The notes below the pieces were generated by a model. That model was given only the letters and a program-made list of their open reading frames with translations, was not told the DNA's origin and searched no databases. DNA of 29,863 nt from a virus: the IMG/VR virus record IMGVR_UViG_3300046520_000319, positions 1 through 29,863 of that record; one strand, written 5' to 3'. Made by a program: the position numbers and the translations under genes. Numbering within the stretch: the first letter of the stretch is position 1; every line of letters begins with the position of its first letter. Positions 5,075 to 13,638 of this stretch are shown piece by piece.

Positions 5075-5836
5075 TCACCAGTTGAAATAAACCAGCTCGT
5101 TTACTTCAATCCCACCACTGCCACCTACGGTATGCCGGAACGGCACCTCCTTCAGACGCAACCCGGCAAACACTTCGCGAATTTTCGGATGGTCACCCAC
5201 CGATATCACCATCTTCCCCCGGATCGATCGCGCCAGATCCGCCATGGCTTCGAACTGTTCAAAACCAAAATCCCCCGCGTCGTATCCAGCGGTCTCCCAG
5301 TACGGCGGATCCAGATAAAACAGCGTGTGGTTCCGATCGTACCGGCGAATGCACTCCTTCCAATCCAGATGCTCAACAGTGGTTCGTGCCAGGCGCAGAT
5401 GGGCGTCGCTGAGCTTCTCTTCGATGCGTAGCAAATTGAGTCTCGGCGCCGAAGTGGTCGCGATCCCGAAAGACCGACCTTTTGCCTTGCCGCCGAAACA
5501 CAGGTTCTGCAGATAGAAAAAGCGCGCTGCGCGCTGGATATCGGTCAGCGTGCGTGGCGCCTGCTCTTTTGCCCATGCGAACATCGTGCGGCTCACCAAT
5601 GCCCATTTGAACTGGCGCACGAACTCTTCGAGGTGATTGGCAACGATCCGATAGAGGTTCACCACCTCGCCGTCGAAGTCGTTGATCACCTCCACGCGGC
5701 TGGGCTCCTTCATAAAAAACAAGGCCGCGCCGCCGCAGAACGGCTCAACGTAGCAATCATGATCTGGAAACTCCGGCAGAATGTGTTTCGCCATGCGGCG
5801 TTTGCCGCCCATCCAAGGGAAAATCGGTGCAGACAT
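5075..5836 (-). CDS. dam: D12-class adenine-specific DNA methyltransferase
   Basis: This enzyme transfers a methyl group from S-adenosylmethionine to N6 of adenine. The order is that of Dam-type (alpha) enzymes: an N-terminal P-W-M-G-G-K-R-R motif (residues 7-14), the AdoMet-binding E-P-F-C-G-G at 31-36, N-D-F-D at 52-55, and catalytic D-P-P-Y at 176-179. The length of 253 is normal. The best-known target is GATC, but specificity cannot be read from sequence. It follows portal Q on the same strand and is probably expressed late from the P promoter. A likely role is protecting phage DNA from restriction or marking it during packaging. The start has an AAGGA site upstream. Confidence 0.92.
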   Translation of the reverse strand: MSAPIFPWMGGKRRMAKHILPEFPDHDCYVEPFCGGAALFFMKEPSRVEVINDFDGEVVNLYRIVANHLEEFVRQFKWALVSRTMFAWAKEQAPRTLTDIQRAARFFYLQNLCFGGKAKGRSFGIATTSAPRLNLLRIEEKLSDAHLRLARTTVEHLDWKECIRRYDRNHTLFYLDPPYWETAGYDAGDFGFEQFEAMADLARSIRGKMVISVGDHPKIREVFAGLRLKEVPFRHTVGGSGGIEVNELVYFNW

Positions 5837-5898
5837 CGGTGATCCTTACTTCGGATTGATAATGGACGGCAGCTCAAACGAACAGCCGCCCGGGCTGA

Positions 5899-6954
5899 TC
5901 ATTTGTCGGAAACGGGTTCCAGCGACCTCCAGCGGATAACCTCTTCGCCCAACCATTCATTAACCTGCTGCAGACGCGCCTGGATGGGTTCGAGCTCGTT
6001 CATCGCCCAGATCTGTGCGGCCTCTTTGATCGAGCCGAAACCGCCGGCGTTTTGCGGCACGATCCCCATCAGTTGTGGGGGAATGCGCAACGCCGCGAGC
6101 ATGTCGTCGCGGCTGATGTTTTTGATTGAGCCGAATTCATCCTTCGCCGCCACCTCGCTGACGGGGATCAACTGAATGCCGTCCTTCTTGCCGCCTGGTG
6201 CGTACATGAACAAGTTTCGGAAATTGCCCGGCCCTTTGGCGGATTTGAGTGCGGCACGCAAAGCGCCTACGTCGGTCTCGTTCTGCGCGGTGTCAGTCAT
6301 GTACATGATGAAACCGGCATGACTGCCGTTGTTGTAGTACTTGCGGCGGAACAAGGTAGCGGACTCGTTAAGCAGCGCGCTTTGCAGGGCAGGCAACCAC
6401 TCGGGGAGACCGTAGATCTCCTGGTTAATGTCCGCCTCACGCTGGTGGTAAACCGTCCCGCGCTTGAATTCATGCTCATCGCGCCACCCGCGCACCTGGT
6501 AATAGGTTTCGAGATCCTCGCCGCGTCGCATGTATTTGCCCAAGGCGGGCTGCAGGCCGAGCGTGCCGCGCAGCATGTTCTCGCGCTTTTCGAGGTAGCC
6601 ATTGCCGCACCAAAGGAAGTCCAGGGCGAACTGCTCGAAAGTTTGCCGCGACAGCAGTTTATGGGGGATGAAGGTGCGGGCGAGCATGTTGCGCTTGAAA
6701 TTCAAACCCGACTGAAGGAACACGCTGGCCCGGGAGGACTTGGCCAGCCCATCGAGCGACATCGGCGGCTCATACCAGCGACCGTTCAGCCAGCATTCCA
6801 GGTAGTCCAGGATCCCCCGCTCATCGAGCACCGGCGTAGGGTCTCCGAAGGTGAAGGCCTCCATCTTGCCGCCCGTTGCCGGCAGCAGCTGTCCCTCGGC
6901 CGCAGTTGGGGCTGAAGTGGACAATTGCGTGGTTTCGCTGCCGCTGTTGCTCAT
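5899..6954 (-). CDS. Q: Phage portal protein (P2 gpQ, PBSX family)
   Basis: The portal forms the dodecameric ring at the capsid vertex through which terminase pumps DNA and to which the tail connector attaches. The 351 residues match P2 gpQ (344). Family-typical runs include D-F-L-W-C-G-N-G-Y-L-E near residue 112, D-I-N-Q-E-I-Y-G-L-P-E-W near 176, and R-D-D-M-L-A-A-L-R-I-P-P-Q-L-M-G-I near 283. I chose ATG at 6954, which shares one base with the terminase stop (TGATG), over the adjacent upstream TTG at 6957. The 35-residue Ser/Thr-rich N-terminus is probably disordered. Gene P is upstream and the methylase downstream in the same operon. Confidence 0.95.
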   Translation of the reverse strand: MSNSGSETTQLSTSAPTAAEGQLLPATGGKMEAFTFGDPTPVLDERGILDYLECWLNGRWYEPPMSLDGLAKSSRASVFLQSGLNFKRNMLARTFIPHKLLSRQTFEQFALDFLWCGNGYLEKRENMLRGTLGLQPALGKYMRRGEDLETYYQVRGWRDEHEFKRGTVYHQREADINQEIYGLPEWLPALQSALLNESATLFRRKYYNNGSHAGFIMYMTDTAQNETDVGALRAALKSAKGPGNFRNLFMYAPGGKKDGIQLIPVSEVAAKDEFGSIKNISRDDMLAALRIPPQLMGIVPQNAGGFGSIKEAAQIWAMNELEPIQARLQQVNEWLGEEVIRWRSLEPVSDK

Positions 6955-8714
6955 CAATAAATCTCCAAGAAGCCGGTATTCGTTGAGGTTTGGCCCTCAA
7001 GCGGTTCGTTCTGCAATGCGTGGAAAAGAGCCCATGCGAGATCCGCGTGCCCGGTCTCGTCGGTTCGACCTGCCGTGTAGGTGAATTGCCGGCCGCTCGC
7101 CGTGATGGTCTTGCGGATCGCCATCAGCGACTGGGCCATGTCGATCCAGCCGGCGTCGAACTCCAAGCGCCCTTTGTGAATCACGTCGTAGGCCTTGAGC
7201 ACTAGGCGCGTCTTGACCTCGGGGGAATAGCTGAAGGTCGTCACGTTGGGGAAAAACTGGCGCACCAGTTGGGCCACGCCAGAGCCCATGCCGGTGATGT
7301 CGATGCCGATGTATGTCACCCAGTAACGCATGGTGACCAAGCGGATCGCCTCGGCTTGGGCGGCGAAGTCCATACCACGGAACTGGTGGCGCTCAAGCAC
7401 GCGAAACTTCCCACCGGGAACGGTTGGCGGAGCCACGACCACCAGTCCGGAGCTATCACCGGTTTCCGCCGGATCGTAGCCAATCCACACCTGCCGATCG
7501 GCGAACGGTCGCGCGGCGAAGGGTTTGTAGTCTTCGGACCATTCGACCCAGCTGTCGACCATGCAAGGCTGCAGAACGTTGAGCGGGAAGATGCTCGCCC
7601 CGTCGTCGACGAACTGGCACATCAACAGGTTGGCAAAGGCGTCCGCGTTGTACTCGAGGCGAAGCTCTTCAAGGTCAAAAAGGTCGCAGCCGCGCTGCTC
7701 GGCATCCAGGATGGTGACGATCTGGCGCCAGATTCTGTCCTCACAGAGTCGGCCCTGCTGCAGCGCGTCATGCGACACGTCGAGTTTCAGCCGCTGGGCG
7801 ACCGGTTTGCCCTTGTTGAAGCGTTCACCGGTCCAGAACGTGTAGGCCTCATGCGCCATGCTCGATGGCGTGGAAAAGTAGGTGCGCCGATATTGCTTCT
7901 GCATCGCCATGCCGCTGGCGACCTTGTTCAGTTCGTTGAATTTGAACGTCCAGAAGAACTCGTCGAAATAGAAATTACCGTGGTAACCCTGAGCGGTTCG
8001 GGCGTTGGTACCGAGGAAATGCAGTTCAGCGCCGTTCGCCAGAATGATCGGGTCGCCGGTGAGCTCGACACCGCAAACCTCGCGAGCGAACCCTTGGATG
8101 TAGGCCTTGAAGATGTGCGCCTGGTTCTTCGACGCAGACAAGAAAATCTGGTTTCGCCCGGTGACCAAGGCGTCAATGAACGCCTCGCGAGCGAAGTAGT
8201 AGGTGGCACCGATCTGCCGGCTTTTGAGGATCGCCCTGGTGCGTTGATTGCTCGCCCGGTACCAGTCCAGTTGATAGCCAAAGCAGCCGTCTTTGAATGC
8301 CTCAGTGAGCAGCTCGATCTGGTCTTCGCTGAATTCGTTGCGAGCCGCTTTTTTCTTCGGGCCGTCGTTGCGTTTGGCCAGATTCGGGTTGAGGTCGGTG
8401 TCGGTGCCACCAGACTTGTAACGCTCGATCCGCGCCTGCCGTTCCAGTTGACGATGCAGCAGGTCGATTTCCTTGAAGTCGCCGCCTGTCTTGCCGTCCT
8501 TGAGGATCAGTTGCACCAGTCGCGCTTCCAGCGCACCGCCGATGCGCTCCACGTTATCGGCCCGATCCCACTCGTCCCGCGTTTTCCACGCATGAACGGT
8601 CTTTTCCTTCTCATCCAGCATTTCTGCGATCGCGCAAATCCGCAGGCCGGTCCAGTAGAGGAACTTGGCCTGACGGCGGTTATCGCGGATGGGAGTGGCT
8701 GCGGCTGTAGTCAT
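6954..8714 (-). CDS. P: Terminase large subunit (P2 gpP)
   Basis: ATPase and nuclease that cuts at cos and packages DNA into procapsids. Taking ATG 8714 gives 586 residues (P2 gpP 590). An N-terminal helix-turn-helix-like region lies at about 10-50. The Walker A-like K-S-R-Q-I-G-A-T is at 164-171 and the Walker B F-Y-F-D-E at 248-252. The RNase H-like nuclease part contains acidic G-Y-D-P-A-E-T-G near 412-419 and G-I-D-I-T-G-M-G near 470-477. An 88-codon in-frame extension upstream reaches past the divergent O gene start and through the promoter region, so I reject it. The ribosome site is weak. It partners with gene M and is transcribed with Q and dam. Confidence 0.95.
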   Translation of the reverse strand: MTTAAATPIRDNRRQAKFLYWTGLRICAIAEMLDEKEKTVHAWKTRDEWDRADNVERIGGALEARLVQLILKDGKTGGDFKEIDLLHRQLERQARIERYKSGGTDTDLNPNLAKRNDGPKKKAARNEFSEDQIELLTEAFKDGCFGYQLDWYRASNQRTRAILKSRQIGATYYFAREAFIDALVTGRNQIFLSASKNQAHIFKAYIQGFAREVCGVELTGDPIILANGAELHFLGTNARTAQGYHGNFYFDEFFWTFKFNELNKVASGMAMQKQYRRTYFSTPSSMAHEAYTFWTGERFNKGKPVAQRLKLDVSHDALQQGRLCEDRIWRQIVTILDAEQRGCDLFDLEELRLEYNADAFANLLMCQFVDDGASIFPLNVLQPCMVDSWVEWSEDYKPFAARPFADRQVWIGYDPAETGDSSGLVVVAPPTVPGGKFRVLERHQFRGMDFAAQAEAIRLVTMRYWVTYIGIDITGMGSGVAQLVRQFFPNVTTFSYSPEVKTRLVLKAYDVIHKGRLEFDAGWIDMAQSLMAIRKTITASGRQFTYTAGRTDETGHADLAWALFHALQNEPLEGQTSTNTGFLEIY

Positions 8715-8762
8715 GGCGGCGATGCTGACGCCTCGCGCGCGTGAAGGCGTAGCGATGTGCCA

Positions 8763-8781
8763 TGTAGCGCGTGAGCCTACA
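8763..8781. promoter_or_regulatory. Late-promoter dyad between P and O
   Basis: TGTAG (8763-8767) and CTACA (8777-8781) frame a 19-bp dyad (TGTA-N11-TACA) in the 157-base divergent gap between P and O. P2 late promoters have Ogr/Delta sites of form TGT-N12-ACA near -55; this one has one more base. Its centre is 58 bases before the P start, nearly the same as a matching dyad before V (57), and 100 bases before O. An Ogr-family gene is present at 28825. Confidence 0.5.
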
Positions 8782-8871
8782 ACTGGCGTCGATTGCCCGT
8801 GATCGCGCGACTGCCGAGGATGTACCTCAACGTAACTGCACCCAGCAGCACAGCTTTGAGGGATTCCCGAC

Positions 8872-9702
8872 ATGAAGAAATTTCGCAGCAACTGGTTCCG
8901 TGTCGCCGTTGAGGGCGCTACCTCGGACAAGCGCACCATCAAACGCAGCTGGCTGGAACAGGCTGCCAAAAACTTCAACCCGACTACCTACGGCGCTCGG
9001 ATCTGGCTGGAGCATTTTCGCAGCTTGCTGCCAGACGGCCCGTTCAAAGCCTACGGTGACGTTACGGCAGTGAAGGCTGAAGAGGTCGAAATCAATGGCC
9101 AGACCAAACTCGCCCTTTTTGCCCAAATCGAACCGACCACGGATCTGATCGCCCTGAACAAGGCGAAACAGAAGATTTACACGTCCATCGAAATCGACGA
9201 CAACTTCTCCGACACCGGCGAAGCCTACATCGTCGGTCTCGCTGTAACGGACTCCCCGGCCAGTCTCGGCACCGACGTGCTCGCGTTCTCAGCTCAAAAA
9301 CCTGAATCCAGCCCATTCAAAGATCGCCACTACTCCGCGACCTCGATGTTCACCGAGGCGGTGGAAACCGAACTTACTTTCGAAGAAATCGAAGACAAGC
9401 CCGGTTTAGGCGCCCAACTGTTCAGCAAGGTGCAAGCGTTGCTCTCCGGCAAACAGGCCAAAGACGACGGCGAGTTCGCCCAAATCAGCCAGGCCGTCGA
9501 AGCCGTCGCCGAGCACGTCAAAGACCTGCCAGACCAACTGGCGGCCGAGAAAAAATTCTCCGCAGATCTGAAGACCAGCGTGGACAAGCTCAGCACTAAC
9601 CTCAGCGAACTGATCACGCGTCTGGGCGATACCCAGGACCACAGCCAAACCAAACGCCCTTCCGCGACCGGCGGCGACGGCGCTGTGCTGACCGCTTTCT
9701 GA
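8872..9702 (+). CDS. O: Capsid scaffold and maturation protease (P2 gpO)
   Basis: gpO is both internal scaffold and self-cleaving serine protease that trims gpN, gpQ and itself during capsid assembly. The catalytic triad known for P2 (Asp19, His48, Ser107) aligns with D19, H48 and S105 here (within D-K, E-H-F and Y-T-S-I). A charged coiled-coil scaffold part follows at about residues 185-255, rich in Lys, Glu and Gln. The length of 276 compares with 284 in P2. The start has GAGGGA upstream. It heads the O-to-S late operon, divergent from P. Confidence 0.94.
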   Translation: MKKFRSNWFRVAVEGATSDKRTIKRSWLEQAAKNFNPTTYGARIWLEHFRSLLPDGPFKAYGDVTAVKAEEVEINGQTKLALFAQIEPTTDLIALNKAKQKIYTSIEIDDNFSDTGEAYIVGLAVTDSPASLGTDVLAFSAQKPESSPFKDRHYSATSMFTEAVETELTFEEIEDKPGLGAQLFSKVQALLSGKQAKDDGEFAQISQAVEAVAEHVKDLPDQLAAEKKFSADLKTSVDKLSTNLSELITRLGDTQDHSQTKRPSATGGDGAVLTAF

Positions 9703-9735
9703 TCATCGGCCCTTACAAGCTCCCAGGAGAACACC

Positions 9736-10740
9736 ATGCGTAACGAAACACGTCTTGCCTTCAACGGCTTCACCAAACAGGTCGCGGCGATCAACTCCGT
9801 CGGATCCGTGGCGGAAAAATTCACCGTCACCCCGTCGGTGCAGCAGAAGCTGGAAACGGCCATTCAGGAATCCAGCGCTTTCCTGAAAAAGATCAACGTG
9901 CTGGGCGTCGACGAGAAAGATGGTGAAGCCATCGTTTTGGGCGTCGGCTCGACGATCGCCGGCCGGACTGACACCAGCCAGGCCGCCCGCAATCCTCGCG
10001 GCGTCAGCTCGCTCAAAAACGATACTTACAGCTGCAAGAAGACCGACTTCGATACCGCGATTCCGTACGCGTTGCTCGATGCCTGGGCCAAATTCCCAGA
10101 CTTCCAGGCTCGCCTGTCCGGCGCGATCGTCGAGCGCCAAGCCCTCGATCGCATCATGATCGGCTTCAACGGCACCAGTGCGGCAGTGACGACTGATCGC
10201 GCGACCAACCAACTGCTGCAGGACGTGAACGTTGGCTGGCTGGAGAAGTACCGCACCAAAGCGCCTGAACGCGTGCTCAGCAGCGGCAAGGTTGATGGCA
10301 AGGTCACCATCGGCCCGACCGGCGACTACAAGACTCTCGACGGTCTGGTGTACGACGCCATCCAGCTGCTGGATCCATGGCACCGCAAGCGTCCGGATCT
10401 GGTAGTCCTGGTCGACCGCAACCTGTTGCACGCGAAGTTCCTGGCAAACATCGAAGGCGCTGCAGACAACGAAAATGAGCTGGCAGCTGCACGGATCCTC
10501 GCTAACGGCACGCTGGGTGGCCTGCCGATCGAAGATGCTCCTTTCTTCATCGACGGCGGCATCATGATCACCACGCTGAAAAACCTGTCGATCTACTTCC
10601 AGATCAGCAGCCGTCGCCGCATGACCCGGGACGAGCCGGAGCGCGATCGCATCGCCGACTACCAGTCGTCGAACGAGGATTATGTGATCGAGGACTTCGG
10701 TCTCGGTGCCCTGGTCGAAAACATCGAAGAGGCCGCCTGA
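9736..10740 (+). CDS. N: Major capsid protein (P2 gpN)
   Basis: The main shell protein of the icosahedral head, processed by gpO. The 334 residues compare with 357 in P2. Recognisable family features include R-N-E-T-R at the start, F-L-K-K-I-N-V near residue 50 and G-W-L-E-K-Y-R near 168. S-S-R-R-R-M-T-R-D-E-P-E-R-D-R-I near 292 and an acidic C-terminus complete the set. AGGAG lies 7-11 bases before the ATG. It lies 33 bases after O and 2 bases before M. Confidence 0.95.
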   Translation: MRNETRLAFNGFTKQVAAINSVGSVAEKFTVTPSVQQKLETAIQESSAFLKKINVLGVDEKDGEAIVLGVGSTIAGRTDTSQAARNPRGVSSLKNDTYSCKKTDFDTAIPYALLDAWAKFPDFQARLSGAIVERQALDRIMIGFNGTSAAVTTDRATNQLLQDVNVGWLEKYRTKAPERVLSSGKVDGKVTIGPTGDYKTLDGLVYDAIQLLDPWHRKRPDLVVLVDRNLLHAKFLANIEGAADNENELAAARILANGTLGGLPIEDAPFFIDGGIMITTLKNLSIYFQISSRRRMTRDEPERDRIADYQSSNEDYVIEDFGLGALVENIEEAA

Positions 10741-10742
10741 CT

Positions 10743-11447
10743 ATGGCCCTCTCGCTCGCCCAACGTCACCGGCTGAAAGCGCTTGCCTCGCAAGAGGCGG
10801 CCGCTGCGTCGCCCGCTGTTTCGATGGCGGGCGGGACAGCCTATGAAATGCAGCTGGCCCAGCTGCTCCAGCACCGTCTGCGCCTCAAGCAAATCCAGTC
10901 GAACGAAGGCAAAGCCGCGTTGAAGTTGCAGCTTCTGCCGGAGTATGTGCCGTACGTCGACGGCGTGCTTGCTGCGGGCAACGGCGCTCAGGACGAAGTA
11001 CTCACCACCATCATGATCTGGCGCATCGACGCTGGTGATTACACAGGTGCGCTCGATATTGCGGCGTATGTGTTGCAGCACAACCTGCTGATGCCCGATC
11101 GCTTTGAACGGACTACCGGCTGCCTGGTGGCTGAAGAAATCGCCGAAGGCGCGCTGATCTCTCAGAAAGCTAGCGGCGGCTTCGACCTAGCTGTTTTGCA
11201 CCGCACCATGGAGCTGACAGCGGAGCAGGACATGCCAGACGAAGTCCGCGCGAAACTGTACCTGGCTACGGGACGAGCCACGGTGGCAGGGCTCACCGCC
11301 GATAACCCGGGCCAACCCGGCAAGGTAATGGCCGGTATCGAACTGCTGAAACGCGCCATCGAGCTCAACGGCAGTTGCGGCGGCAAAAAGGATTTGGAAG
11401 GTGCTGAGCGCCTCCTGAAAAAAATTGCTTCCCCAACCGGGAGCTGA
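10743..11447 (+). CDS. M: Terminase small subunit (P2 gpM)
   Basis: The small subunit that recognises cos and works with gpP in cutting. The 234 residues (P2 gpM 247) include the family features A-Y-E-M-Q-L-A-Q-L near residue 34 and L-K-L-Q-L-L-P-E-Y near 58. V-L-T-T-I-M-I-W-R-I-D-A-G-D-Y near 86 and a Lys-rich end (R-L-L-K-K-I) also fit. The start follows the N stop by two bases, so translation is probably coupled. A 98-base GC-rich gap follows before L. Confidence 0.93.
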   Translation: MALSLAQRHRLKALASQEAAAASPAVSMAGGTAYEMQLAQLLQHRLRLKQIQSNEGKAALKLQLLPEYVPYVDGVLAAGNGAQDEVLTTIMIWRIDAGDYTGALDIAAYVLQHNLLMPDRFERTTGCLVAEEIAEGALISQKASGGFDLAVLHRTMELTAEQDMPDEVRAKLYLATGRATVAGLTADNPGQPGKVMAGIELLKRAIELNGSCGGKKDLEGAERLLKKIASPTGS

Positions 11448-11545
11448 CAGAGCGTACCCCGCAACCCCGGCGGCCCGGGGCTGAACAGCAGGTTTCTCCT
11501 TTCCTTGCTGTAACGCCCCGGCCACCGCCGACTTAGGGCTGAACC

Positions 11546-12010
11546 ATGAGCGGATTTATTGCCACCGGCCACACCGACGAGCCATTCGTCATTACCAATG
11601 ATGGATTCTGGCCTGACATCGATGTCGTCCATTTACGCGAATCCATCCGTCTGGATGGCAGCATCACTGACGCGCGGATTGAAGTCGTCACCGTCAACGC
11701 GTTGATTCAGGTGAATGGCGAACTGGCCAAGGTGAAGGCAAATCATCTGGCCAACGGACACACCAACATCGCTGCGGTGCCAGCTTTCGAAGTCAATGGA
11801 GAAAGCCACTTCGTCCACCTGTACCGCCGCTCCATTTATTGCAGCGTCGGCGCTGAACTGGCTGAGCGCTATCGCAGCTACGACACCAGTGTCGAAGGCA
11901 ACAAGAACGCCGACGAACTGACGCCTTCTGTCGATGAGTTCCGCCGTGACGCCCGCTTCGCCATCCGCGACCTGCTGGGCGTCGGCCATTCAACAGTGGA
12001 GCTCATCTGA
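11546..12010 (+). CDS. L: Head completion/stabilisation protein (P2 gpL)
   Basis: This protein joins filled heads and stabilises the portal vertex for tail attachment. The 154 residues (P2 169) include I-N-D-G-F-W-P-D-I-D-like and R-E-S-I-R-L-D-G motifs (residues 16-36), F-V-H-L-Y-R-R-S-I-Y-C near 91, and E-L-A-E-R-Y-R-S-Y-D near 106. D-E-F-R-R-D-A-R-F-A-I-R-D-L-L-G near 132 is typical of the family. The stop shares a base with the X start (TGATG). Confidence 0.93.
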   Translation: MSGFIATGHTDEPFVITNDGFWPDIDVVHLRESIRLDGSITDARIEVVTVNALIQVNGELAKVKANHLANGHTNIAAVPAFEVNGESHFVHLYRRSIYCSVGAELAERYRSYDTSVEGNKNADELTPSVDEFRRDARFAIRDLLGVGHSTVELI

Positions 12011-12222
12011 TGGCGACCTCCGTGTATGCCGCTCAGGGCGACACCGTCGACGCCATTTGCTGGCGAATCTACGGCCGCACCGCCGGCATCACGGAGGCGG
12101 TGCTCGGGGCAAACCCTGGACTTTCGGATCTCGGCACGATCATTCCTCACGGCACCTTGGTGTCGCTACCGGATATCGCGCCCCAAGCCCCGGAACTGCA
12201 AATGGTGAACCTATGGGACTGA
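12010..12222 (+). CDS. X: Tail protein X (LysM-like)
   Basis: A 70-residue tail protein that carries a LysM-like fold (Y-A-A-Q-G-D-T-V-D-A-I-C-W, then N-P-G-L-S-D-L-G-T-I-I-P-x-G-T) and is needed for tail assembly in P2. P2 gpX has 67 residues. Its start overlaps the L stop by one base. It is always next to L in P2-like phages, which supports the call. Confidence 0.92.
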   Translation: MATSVYAAQGDTVDAICWRIYGRTAGITEAVLGANPGLSDLGTIIPHGTLVSLPDIAPQAPELQMVNLWD

Positions 12223-12284
12223 GCCACCGAAACACCCAAACAGACATACCACCACCTTCAACCTTGGACAGCGGAATCACGCGC

Positions 12285-12599
12285 ATGCCTGACAAACCGG
12301 ATACATGGGCCTGGTTAGCTGCCTGGCTCGAACTGAACTGGCCAGCCATCTACTCAGGCGGACTCGCCTGCGTGATCGCTGCGCTGCGAATCATCTATGG
12401 CGGTGGTACCTGGCGCCGAGTTCTGCTCGAAGCGCCGCTGTGCGGCACGCTCGCGCTTTCCGCAAGCCACGGGCTGTTTCTGCTGGGCATCCCTGCGACA
12501 ACAGGCCCGTTCTTCGGAGGCGTGATCGGGTTGCTTGGCGTTGAGGGAACTCGCGCACTCGCCAAGCAGTTTTTTAATCGCAAGGTGGATCAGCTATGA
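12285..12599 (+). CDS. Phage holin (lambda S-like)
   Basis: The holin forms holes in the inner membrane at the lysis time, letting the muramidase through. From ATG 12285 it has 104 residues, like lambda S (105/107), and opens M-P-D-K-P-D, close to lambda S M-P-E-K-H-D. Three hydrophobic segments are visible (about residues 20-38, 50-68 and 72-90), and the C-terminus is basic. An earlier in-frame ATG (12213) overlaps X by 10 bases and would add 24 polar residues; I prefer the shorter form, though its ribosome site is weak. It begins the lysis cassette. Confidence 0.85.
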   Translation: MPDKPDTWAWLAAWLELNWPAIYSGGLACVIAALRIIYGGGTWRRVLLEAPLCGTLALSASHGLFLLGIPATTGPFFGGVIGLLGVEGTRALAKQFFNRKVDQL

Positions 12600-13435
12600 G
12601 TACTTTGCGCCACGGCGATCGCGGGCAAGCGGTTCGCACACTGCAGCAGCGCCTCAACTTACACGGCGCTGGTTTGAATACGGACGGCGACTTCGGTGAT
12701 GCCACGGAGTTGGCGGTGCGTAATTACCAGCGAAAAGTTGGCTTGGTAATTGATGGTATCGCAGGCTCGAAAACCGCTCAGGCATTGACAGGTGCGGATT
12801 GTTCGAACCTGCTGCAACATGCCCTGTTGTTGAGCGCCGCCGCACGTCTGGGCGTTGAGCTCGCCGCGATCATGGCCGTCAACGAAGTTGAGAGCCAGGG
12901 CAGCGGTTTCCTGGACAACGGCAAGCCGAAGATTCTTTTCGAACGCCACATCATGTATCGCCAGCTGGGCACACCACGCCTGCCTGGTGATGACGCAGCC
13001 GAGTTGCGGGCCCACGCCGATCAATTGGCTGGTGAACAGCCCAACCTGGTCAATCCAAAGTCCGGTGGCTATGCAGGCGGTACGGCTGAGCATCAGCGTC
13101 TGGCCAACGCTCGACTGATCGATGACGTTTGCGCGTTGGAATCAGCCAGCTGGGGAGCCTTTCAGGTGATGGGATATCACGCTGAACGTCTCGGCTACGC
13201 GAGCGTGACGGACTTCGCCGATCGAATGGGCCGTGACGAAAACGAGCAATTCGAAGCGTTCGTGCGCTTTATCGAAGCGGATCCCGCTCTGCTTAAGTCG
13301 CTAAAGGGTAAAAAATGGGCGGCGTTCGCCAAGGCCTATAACGGCCCCAACTTCGCCCGCAACCTGTACGACATCAAGCTGGAGCGCGCCTACCAGCGTC
13401 ATGCCGAAAGCTGTTTTATGGCGGAGGCGTCATGA
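12596..13435 (+). CDS. Endolysin, N-acetylmuramidase with peptidoglycan-binding domain
   Basis: It cleaves the glycan backbone of peptidoglycan. Residues 1-65 are a PG_binding_1 domain (H-G-D-R-G-Q-A-V-R-T-L-Q-Q-R-L, then D-G-D-F-G-D-A-T). Residues about 75-275 are an N-acetylmuramidase (DUF3380) domain, with the probable catalytic Glu in V-N-E-V-E-S-Q-G-S-G-F and a conserved I-L-F-E-R-H-I-M-Y-R. There is no signal peptide, so it depends on the holin. It overlaps the holin by ATGA. This two-domain form is typical of Pseudomonas phages and pyocin clusters and differs from P2 gpK. Confidence 0.93.
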   Translation: MSTLRHGDRGQAVRTLQQRLNLHGAGLNTDGDFGDATELAVRNYQRKVGLVIDGIAGSKTAQALTGADCSNLLQHALLLSAAARLGVELAAIMAVNEVESQGSGFLDNGKPKILFERHIMYRQLGTPRLPGDDAAELRAHADQLAGEQPNLVNPKSGGYAGGTAEHQRLANARLIDDVCALESASWGAFQVMGYHAERLGYASVTDFADRMGRDENEQFEAFVRFIEADPALLKSLKGKKWAAFAKAYNGPNFARNLYDIKLERAYQRHAESCFMAEAS

Positions 13436-13638
13436 TTGATCAAGAGCAAATCCGTAAATTCAGCCCTGCCGACGGTGATATCTATGTGGTGCCGGACGAA
13501 ACACCGGTAGACCTATGTAAAGCGCTAGCAGAGGCAATCGGTGTCGCAGTGCCAGGGATTAAAGCCGTTGTGTTTCGGGGCGATCTGCACCGGCTCACTG
13601 TGGAAGAGATGAACGCCGCAGGCTGGTACCGCGCATGA
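13432..13638 (+). CDS. 68-aa hypothetical protein in lysis cassette
   Basis: This small acidic protein lies between endolysin and Rz and overlaps both by four bases (ATGA), so it is certainly part of the coupled lysis unit. No signal peptide, membrane helix or known motif is visible. It may modulate lysis or act in tail assembly; I cannot assign a function. Confidence 0.75.
   Translation: MIDQEQIRKFSPADGDIYVVPDETPVDLCKALAEAIGVAVPGIKAVVFRGDLHRLTVEEMNAAGWYRA

Noticed and set aside
7269-8744. 491-codon plus-strand frame
   Set aside because: It is a shadow of terminase P on the opposite strand; the composition (His, Val, Arg-rich) is typical of antisense frames.
8715-8978. 88-codon N-terminal extension of terminase P
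   Set aside because: It would cross the divergent promoter gap and the start of gene O, and the shorter form matches P2 gpP in length.
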